A stretch of 11,340 nt of DNA from an uncultured Hyphomicrobiales bacterium. Its GTDB lineage: Bacteria > Pseudomonadota > Alphaproteobacteria > Rhizobiales > Aestuariivirgaceae. Of this stretch, positions 6,839 to 11,340 are shown piece after piece. Location: positions 1-11,340 of the forward strand of contig CAIYXE010000154.1 of the NCBI GenBank assembly GCA_903930095.1, written 5' to 3'. Position numbers and translations under genes: made by a program. Numbering within the stretch: position 1 is the stretch's first letter; the number at the start of each line of letters is the position of its first letter. Under the pieces are notes generated by a model. The model saw nothing but the letters and a program-made list of their open reading frames with translations, was not told where the DNA came from and did no database searches.

Positions 6839-8152
6839 TCAGAACGTCTTGGGCTGCGGCTGGCCGTAGATGAAGCCTGTGCCGTCGAGGCCGTAGACGT
6901 CGGGGCGGAAGTTCACGCGGCCGTCTTCGGTGGCCCAGGCGGTGAGGTACATCCAGCGCACGTCGGGGCCGTTGTCGATCTGCTGGTCGTACTGCTCGAC
7001 ATTGGCGACGATCATCTCATAGTCCTGGGCGGTCAGCGGCGAAGCGGTGCTGTCGAGGATCCACTTGATGACGGTTTCCACCTGGTCGATGCGCACGCAG
7101 CCCGAGCTTTCGAAGCGCAGGTTGCGGCCGAAGGCCTCGCGGTGGGGCGTATCGTGCATGTAGACCATGTGGTCGTTCTTGAAATTGATCTTCACCGTGC
7201 CCAGCGAATTGTGGGCGCCCGGCTCCTGGCGGAAGAAGTAGCGCTCCGGGTCGGTCGAGGGCCAGTCGATGAACAGCGGGTCGATCTCGGGCCCGCCCAC
7301 ACCGTCGAAGACGCGGATGTGGTTCGTGTCGAGATAGGACGGGTCCTCCATGTACTTCGGCACGATGTCGCGCGCCACGATGGAGGCCGGGATCTTCCAA
7401 TAGGGATTGAAGTTGATGTCGCTCACCGTCGAGGCGAGTGTCGGGGAGGGACGCTCCAGCTTGCCGACCACAATGTTGTGGCGGGAATAGACACGGCCGA
7501 ATTCGACCGTCTCGAGCTGGGCGCCGGGGATGTTGACGAGGATGGAGCGGTCGGTCAGGCCCTGCGCATAGGCCTCGACGCGCCCGAGGTTTTCACGCAG
7601 CGCGCCGAGCCGGGTATCAGCGGGGATGTTGAGTTCGGCCAGCGTCTTCTCGCCCATGATGCCGGAGGGCAGCACGCCATGGTTGATCTGGAAGGCGCGG
7701 ACGCTTTCCTCGAGTTCATCGTCGTAGACGGCGGCCTGCGCGAGGCCCAGCGTATCGAAGGGAACATAATTCTCCAGCACCAGGCGCTGGCGGAGAGCCA
7801 GAACGGCATCGCCCTTGGCGCCCTTCTTCAGCGTTCTGGACTCCAGCGGCTGCCAGCCGCCGCCCGCCACGAATTCCTCGTACATGGCGATGGCGCCCTG
7901 CAGGACCTCGAATGAGGCAGCGCCCAGCATCGGCGCCTGGTTCTGGCCGGCCACCACTTCCGTCTGGGTCGCAAGCTTCGGATTGCCGGGGTTTGCCTGC
8001 CGCGTGGCCCCGCCAAGCGAGCTCGTCAACACCTGCTCCTCCGCTCTCGCGAGACCGGAGCCCATGGCGAGCATGCTGCCCATGGCAAGAAGACGACGGT
8101 TGAAGGCGCGGCGAGACAGCACTGTTGTTTCCCCTGGCTTGACCACATTCAC
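6839..8152 (-). CDS. Tat-exported YcbB-like L,D-transpeptidase
   Basis: A 437-residue periplasmic L,D-transpeptidase of the YcbB/LdtD type, expected to form 3-3 peptidoglycan cross-links or related bonds at the cell wall. The N-terminus carries a strong twin-arginine signal, S-R-R-A-F-N at residues 13-18, followed by a hydrophobic stretch and A-R-A at 35-37 (likely cleavage site). A peptidoglycan-binding domain spans about 105-178 (LKKGAKGDAVLALRQRL, then A-V-R-A-F-Q-like VRAFQINHGVLPSG). The YkuD catalytic domain spans about 200-370. Its signature is complete: H333 (M-V-Y-M-H-D-T), then S-S-G-C-V-R-I at 349-355 with catalytic C352 and R354. Start codons are limited: GTG at 8150-8152 or GTG at 8144-8146, since an in-frame stop lies just upstream. 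The only nearby ATG would remove the Tat signal. It lies 80 bases downstream of the amine dehydrogenase gene on the same strand. Confidence 0.92.
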   Translation of the reverse strand: MNVVKPGETTVLSRRAFNRRLLAMGSMLAMGSGLARAEEQVLTSSLGGATRQANPGNPKLATQTEVVAGQNQAPMLGAASFEVLQGAIAMYEEFVAGGGWQPLESRTLKKGAKGDAVLALRQRLVLENYVPFDTLGLAQAAVYDDELEESVRAFQINHGVLPSGIMGEKTLAELNIPADTRLGALRENLGRVEAYAQGLTDRSILVNIPGAQLETVEFGRVYSRHNIVVGKLERPSPTLASTVSDINFNPYWKIPASIVARDIVPKYMEDPSYLDTNHIRVFDGVGGPEIDPLFIDWPSTDPERYFFRQEPGAHNSLGTVKINFKNDHMVYMHDTPHREAFGRNLRFESSGCVRIDQVETVIKWILDSTASPLTAQDYEMIVANVEQYDQQIDNGPDVRWMYLTAWATEDGRVNFRPDVYGLDGTGFIYGQPQPKTF

Positions 8153-8232
8153 ACTCGATCACAACCGTGAATGGAGTCATAATTGCGCTCTGTCTAGTGC
8201 TTTCTTTCGGCAGGATTGAGGCAGCTTCTGGG

Positions 8233-10281
8233 TCAGCTGAGGGCCGTCACCTCACGACGGAAGGGAAGGTCGAGGAAATCCGGCGTGGGCTTGCCGAAGG
8301 CTTCCGCGAATTTCCGCCCGGAATGAACAGCCGCCGCGATGGTGCCCGGCCCGAAACAGTCGCCCGCCCGCGATGCCGCCACGCCTTGCCCCTCGAGCGC
8401 ATGCCAGAGCCCGTCAACCGGCCGGCGCGAGGTGACGAGCACGCATGCGCCCGCCTCGAGCCGTACCGGCTCACCGGTGAACACGCAGTCGAGGGTCACG
8501 TGGTCGCGGGCGATGGCCGACACGGCATGGTTGGCAATGATCCTGACGCCGAGCTTCAGCAGCCGCGCCTGGATCGCCTTCTGCTCGAGCGAGGCCTTGG
8601 TATAGGAGGAGGCGACGGCGGCGGGGGTCACCAGTGTTACGGCATGGTCTTCCCGCGCGAGGAGTTCCGCCAGCACGCCGCCCATGTAGTAGTGATCGTC
8701 GTCGTAGAGCACCACGGATGCCGAGCCCGGGCGGCGCCCTGCCATGATGTCGTCCGGCGTCAGCACGTCGGCGCTGTCCGCCGCCGGGCAGGGATGCACG
8801 AAGTGGCGGCCCGTGCCGTCACGCAGCCATTCGGAGCCGGTGGCGAGAAGCACATGGTCCGCCCCCAGCTCCGCGATGGTCTCGGGCGTCATCTCGCTTT
8901 CGAGGTAGAGCGAAACATTGGGCATCTTGTTGATCTGCAGCATGCGCCAGTCGCGCACCCGGCTCCAGGCGGAAAGGCCGGGGAGACGGCACTCGCGTGC
9001 GACGCGGCCGCCGGCCTCGGCGGCGGCATCCGCCAGCGTCACCTGATAGCCGCGCTGGCCCAGGGCGCGGGCGGCCTCCAGCCCCGCGGGGCCCGCGCCG
9101 ACGACGAGGATGTGCTTGTCTTCCTCCTTCGGCCTGATCTTCTCCGGGTGCCAGCCGCGCCGCCATTCCTCGCCCATCGAGGGATTCTGGGTGCAGCGGA
9201 GCGGCGTCATGGTGAAATCATGGGTGACGCAGACATTGCAGCCGATGCATTCGCGGATGTCGTCCAGGCGGCCCTGCTCGATCTTGCTGGGAAGAAAGGG
9301 GTCGGCGATCGAGGGGCGCGCCGCGCCGATCATGTCCATGATGCCCTGCCGGATGACGCGCACCATCGCATCGGGCGAGGTGTAGCGGCCCACACCCACC
9401 ACGGGCTTCGTGGTGAGCTTCTTCACACCCTTGATATAGGGCTCCTGGAAGCCCTCCTCGGCGAAGCGCGAGGTCTGGGAATCCTTCGACCAGTCGGAGA
9501 GTGAGAGGTCCCACAGATCGGGGAGTTCCGCCATCATGGCGATGGCATCCTCGACCTCGGCGGGCTCAAGGCCTGCGGAGCCGTTGAACTCATGCATGGC
9601 GATGCGCACCGGCACGGCGCAGGCATCGCCGACGGCGTCCTTGGTGTCCGCGATCACCTCGCGCAGCAGGCGGGCGCGGTTCTCCAGCGAGCCGCCATAT
9701 TCATCCGTGCGGAAATTGGTGGCGCGTGACAGGAAGTGCTGGAAGATCCCCAGCCCGTGGCCGGCATAGACATAGACGAGGTCGAAGCCCGCCTGCTTTG
9801 AGCGCAGTGCTGCCTGGCGGTGGGCGCGGCGCAGGTTGCGGATGTCCTCGCGGTCCATGCCGCGCGCGGTGACGGGATCGTTGAAATAGCTGGCGGTGGG
9901 CATCGGGCTGGCGGCAATGGGCACCTCGCGGGTGGCGAGGTTGCTGGCAGTATAGCCTGAATGGCAGAGCTCGATGCCCGCCAGCGAGGAATGCGCGTGA
10001 ACCTTCTCCGCGATGCGCGCCAGCATGGGAATGTCGTGATCGCTCCACAGGCGGAGCTCGACATAGGGCGAAACATCCGCCGTGTGGTGGATCTCCACCA
10101 TCTCGGTGCAGACCACGGCCCAGCCGCCTTCCGCCTTCATGCCGCGCATGGCGGCCAGCGCCGAGGCATCGCGGTGGCCCATGCCATTGCAATGCGGCAC
10201 CTGGTAGAAGCGGTTGCGCGCCACATGCGGGCCGATGCGGACGGGTTCGAAGAGGATGTCGTAGCGGGGATCGCGGGTCAT
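8233..10281 (-). CDS. Trimethylamine/histamine dehydrogenase-family iron-sulfur flavoprotein
   Basis: A 682-residue flavoprotein matching trimethylamine dehydrogenase (TMADH) and its dimethylamine and histamine relatives over the full length. Members oxidise amines and pass electrons to electron-transfer flavoprotein. The N-terminal TIM barrel (residues 1-340) starts R-D-P-R-Y-D-I-L-F-E-P and has R-N-R-F-Y-Q-V-P-H-C, where C31 matches the cysteine that binds FMN covalently. The catalytic triad of the family appears as Y172, H175 and D267. The [4Fe-4S] ligands are C345, C348, C351 and C363. A dinucleotide fold begins at V-V-G-A-G-P-A-G (393-400). The TMADH aromatic bowl (Y60, W264, W355) reads M61, W264 and D355 here, so trimethylamine is an unlikely substrate; an Asp at the last position is also found in histamine dehydrogenase. 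The ATG at 10279-10281 lies directly behind a 6-bp hairpin. It is divergent from an ammonia-lyase gene. Confidence 0.88.
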   Translation of the reverse strand: MTRDPRYDILFEPVRIGPHVARNRFYQVPHCNGMGHRDASALAAMRGMKAEGGWAVVCTEMVEIHHTADVSPYVELRLWSDHDIPMLARIAEKVHAHSSLAGIELCHSGYTASNLATREVPIAASPMPTASYFNDPVTARGMDREDIRNLRRAHRQAALRSKQAGFDLVYVYAGHGLGIFQHFLSRATNFRTDEYGGSLENRARLLREVIADTKDAVGDACAVPVRIAMHEFNGSAGLEPAEVEDAIAMMAELPDLWDLSLSDWSKDSQTSRFAEEGFQEPYIKGVKKLTTKPVVGVGRYTSPDAMVRVIRQGIMDMIGAARPSIADPFLPSKIEQGRLDDIRECIGCNVCVTHDFTMTPLRCTQNPSMGEEWRRGWHPEKIRPKEEDKHILVVGAGPAGLEAARALGQRGYQVTLADAAAEAGGRVARECRLPGLSAWSRVRDWRMLQINKMPNVSLYLESEMTPETIAELGADHVLLATGSEWLRDGTGRHFVHPCPAADSADVLTPDDIMAGRRPGSASVVLYDDDHYYMGGVLAELLAREDHAVTLVTPAAVASSYTKASLEQKAIQARLLKLGVRIIANHAVSAIARDHVTLDCVFTGEPVRLEAGACVLVTSRRPVDGLWHALEGQGVAASRAGDCFGPGTIAAAVHSGRKFAEAFGKPTPDFLDLPFRREVTALS

Positions 10282-10303
10282 GGTCTGTTCCGGTTTGCAG
10301 ACC
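10282..10303 (-). promoter_or_regulatory. Hairpin directly before the amine dehydrogenase start codon
   Basis: GGTCTG at 10282-10287 pairs with CAGACC at 10298-10303 around a 10-base loop. On the transcript the stem ends exactly at the ATG and the only Shine-Dalgarno-like bases (CCGGA, seven bases before ATG) are in the loop. It may affect translation, or act as a DNA operator. Six-bp stems also occur by chance. Confidence 0.4.
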
Positions 10304-10319
10304 TAAGTTCTAGCAAACC
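10292..10319. promoter_or_regulatory. Inverted repeat GGTTTGC-N14-GCAAACC, possible operator
   Basis: A perfect 7-bp dyad lies in the 77-base gap between the divergent amine dehydrogenase and ammonia-lyase genes. The arm centres are 21 bases apart, two turns of the helix, as expected for a dimeric repressor or activator. It overlaps the hairpin at 10282-10303, so only one of the two need be real. No regulator gene sits next to it. Assignment is inferred from symmetry and position only. Confidence 0.4.
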
Positions 10320-10358
10320 CCGGCGGCCTTCCGCTATGCTGGACTGCGTGGGGGATGG

Positions 10359-11339
10359 ATGATGCTGCCGACAAGCGATGACGTGGCACTGGCCGCAAGG
10401 CGGCTGGAGGGCTTTGCCGTGAAGACGCCGGTCATCGAGTCGCCACGGCTCAATGCGCTGTGCGGGGGCCGCGTGCTGGTCAAGGCGGAGTGCCTGCAGA
10501 GGACCGGCTCCTTCAAGTTCAGGGGGGCGTGGAACTGCATCTCGCAACTCGATGCCGCGTCGGCCCCGGGCGGGGTCGTGGCCTATTCCTCCGGCAACCA
10601 TGCGCAGGGCGTTGCGGCCGCTGCCGCCATCCGGGGGCTTCCGGCGCTGATCGTGATGCCCGCCGACACCCCGCGCATCAAGCAGGACAATACGCGCGCC
10701 CACGGCGCGGAGGTTGTCACCTATGACCGCGCCACGCAGTCGCGCGAGGCAATCGCCGCGGCCCATGCAGAAGCGCGGTGCGCCGTGCTGGTGCCACCTT
10801 TTGAGCACCGCGACATCATCGCAGGGCAGGGCACGGCGGGGCTCGAACTGGCGGAGGAGGCGAGGTTGCGCGGCGTGACGCTCGATGCCGTGCTGGTCTG
10901 CTGCTCCGGCGGCGGGCTGACGGCGGGCATCACGCTTGCCATGGCGGCGGCCTCGCCCGCAACACGTGTGCACCCGGTGGAGCCTGCGGGCTTCGACGAT
11001 TATGCGCGCTCGCTGGCCAGCGGGCGGATTGAGGCCAATGCTAAGCCTTCGGGCTCGATTTGTGATGCCTTGATGTCGGTTTCTCCCGGCGAGATGACCT
11101 TCGCCATTAACCAGCATCGGGTGGGTGAAGGCCTGACCGTTACCGACGCTGAGGCGGCCGAGGCCATGCGCTTCGCCTTCGCGGAACTGAAGCTGGTGCT
11201 GGAACCAGGCGGTGCGGTGGCGCTGGCTGCAGCACTCCACCGCAGGATCGGCACGCAGGGCCGCACGATCGGGGTCATCGCGTCTGGCGGCAATTGTGAT
11301 GCGGACATGTTTGCGCGGGTCCTCAGGCGGGAAATCTGA
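10359..11339 (+). CDS. PLP-dependent threonine/serine dehydratase-type ammonia-lyase
   Basis: A 326-residue fold-type II PLP enzyme of the catabolic threonine dehydratase / serine racemase / threo-3-hydroxyaspartate ammonia-lyase group. The PLP lysine is K53 in T-G-S-F-K-F-R-G. S-S-G-N-H-A-Q-G (77-84) and the phosphate loop S-G-G-G-L (183-187) are intact, as is S-G-G-N (309-312) near the end. The serine-racemase-type metal site is suggested by E208 and D214 in V-E-P-A-G-F-D-D. There is no C-terminal ACT regulatory domain, so feedback control as in biosynthetic IlvA is not expected. Substrate is undecided: threonine, serine, 3-hydroxyaspartate or a related hydroxy-amino acid. ATG codons at 10359 and 10362 are both possible starts; upstream is only a G-rich run (GGGGG). 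The stop codon ends one base before the window edge, so the gene is complete. It is divergent from the amine dehydrogenase. Confidence 0.9.
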   Translation: MMLPTSDDVALAARRLEGFAVKTPVIESPRLNALCGGRVLVKAECLQRTGSFKFRGAWNCISQLDAASAPGGVVAYSSGNHAQGVAAAAAIRGLPALIVMPADTPRIKQDNTRAHGAEVVTYDRATQSREAIAAAHAEARCAVLVPPFEHRDIIAGQGTAGLELAEEARLRGVTLDAVLVCCSGGGLTAGITLAMAAASPATRVHPVEPAGFDDYARSLASGRIEANAKPSGSICDALMSVSPGEMTFAINQHRVGEGLTVTDAEAAEAMRFAFAELKLVLEPGGAVALAAALHRRIGTQGRTIGVIASGGNCDADMFARVLRREI

Positions 11340-11340
11340 G

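Noticed and set aside
6630..6869. A 79-codon plus-strand open frame across the intergenic repeat
   Set aside because: It is a translation of the palindromic repeats, is rich in Arg/Cys/Ser and runs into the 3' end of the L,D-transpeptidase gene.
8153..8232. Promoter or terminator between the amine dehydrogenase and L,D-transpeptidase genes
   Set aside because: The 80 bases are less GC-rich than their surroundings, but I could find no convincing -35/-10 pair or stem-loop on the minus strand.
8167..9504. A 445-codon plus-strand open frame opposite the amine dehydrogenase gene
   Set aside because: Its His/Arg/Gly-rich composition is typical of an antisense shadow in GC-rich DNA, and the minus-strand gene is a full-length match to a known family.
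10278..11240. A 320-codon minus-strand open frame opposite the ammonia-lyase gene
   Set aside because: The opposite strand has all PLP-enzyme motifs; this frame has none of any family and is Arg/His-rich.

Overview
The window is GC-rich, densely coded bacterial DNA. Protein families, Tat-type signal peptides and the intergenic palindromes point to an alphaproteobacterium, probably of the Rhizobiales/Hyphomicrobiales; this placement is inference. It holds eight genes (one only a 3' fragment), with no rRNA, tRNA, CRISPR array, transposase or phage gene.

Layout. (1) 1-148, + strand: the last 48 codons of a family 2 glycosyltransferase-like protein, overlapping tail to tail with the next gene. 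(2) 117-2740, - strand: a LysR-type regulator followed by a SulP-family anion transporter, joined by a 4-base ATGA overlap. (3) 2835-5743, + strand: two exported DUF1254/DUF1214 proteins in tandem, each with a clear ribosome binding site, divergent from the regulator. The divergent gap carries a textbook LysR box (ATAC-N7-GTAT) and an extra half-site, so regulator, transporter and the two secreted proteins probably form one regulated locus. (4) 5747-6580, - strand: a bicupin (S)-ureidoglycine aminohydrolase (AllE), convergent with the second DUF1254 gene. (5) 6668-6820: an intergenic doublet of palindromic REP-like units in inverted orientation. (6) 6839-8152, - strand: a Tat-exported YcbB-like L,D-transpeptidase. 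(7) 8233-10281, - strand: a trimethylamine/histamine dehydrogenase-family iron-sulfur flavoprotein whose substrate pocket differs from true trimethylamine dehydrogenase. (8) 10359-11339, + strand: a PLP-dependent threonine/serine dehydratase-type ammonia-lyase, divergent from gene 7 across 77 bp containing two nested inverted repeats.

How they may work together. Genes 4, 7 and 8 all release nitrogen (ammonia or an amine) from small organic compounds. The AllE and amine dehydrogenase genes share an unusual 25-bp leader spanning ribosome binding site and start codon. The LysR/SulP/DUF1254 block looks like a separate uptake-plus-periplasm module of unknown substrate. Nothing here is proven to be a new system. 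The most interesting leads are the LysR-controlled SulP/DUF1254 locus, the amine dehydrogenase with an altered pocket, and the shared leader.
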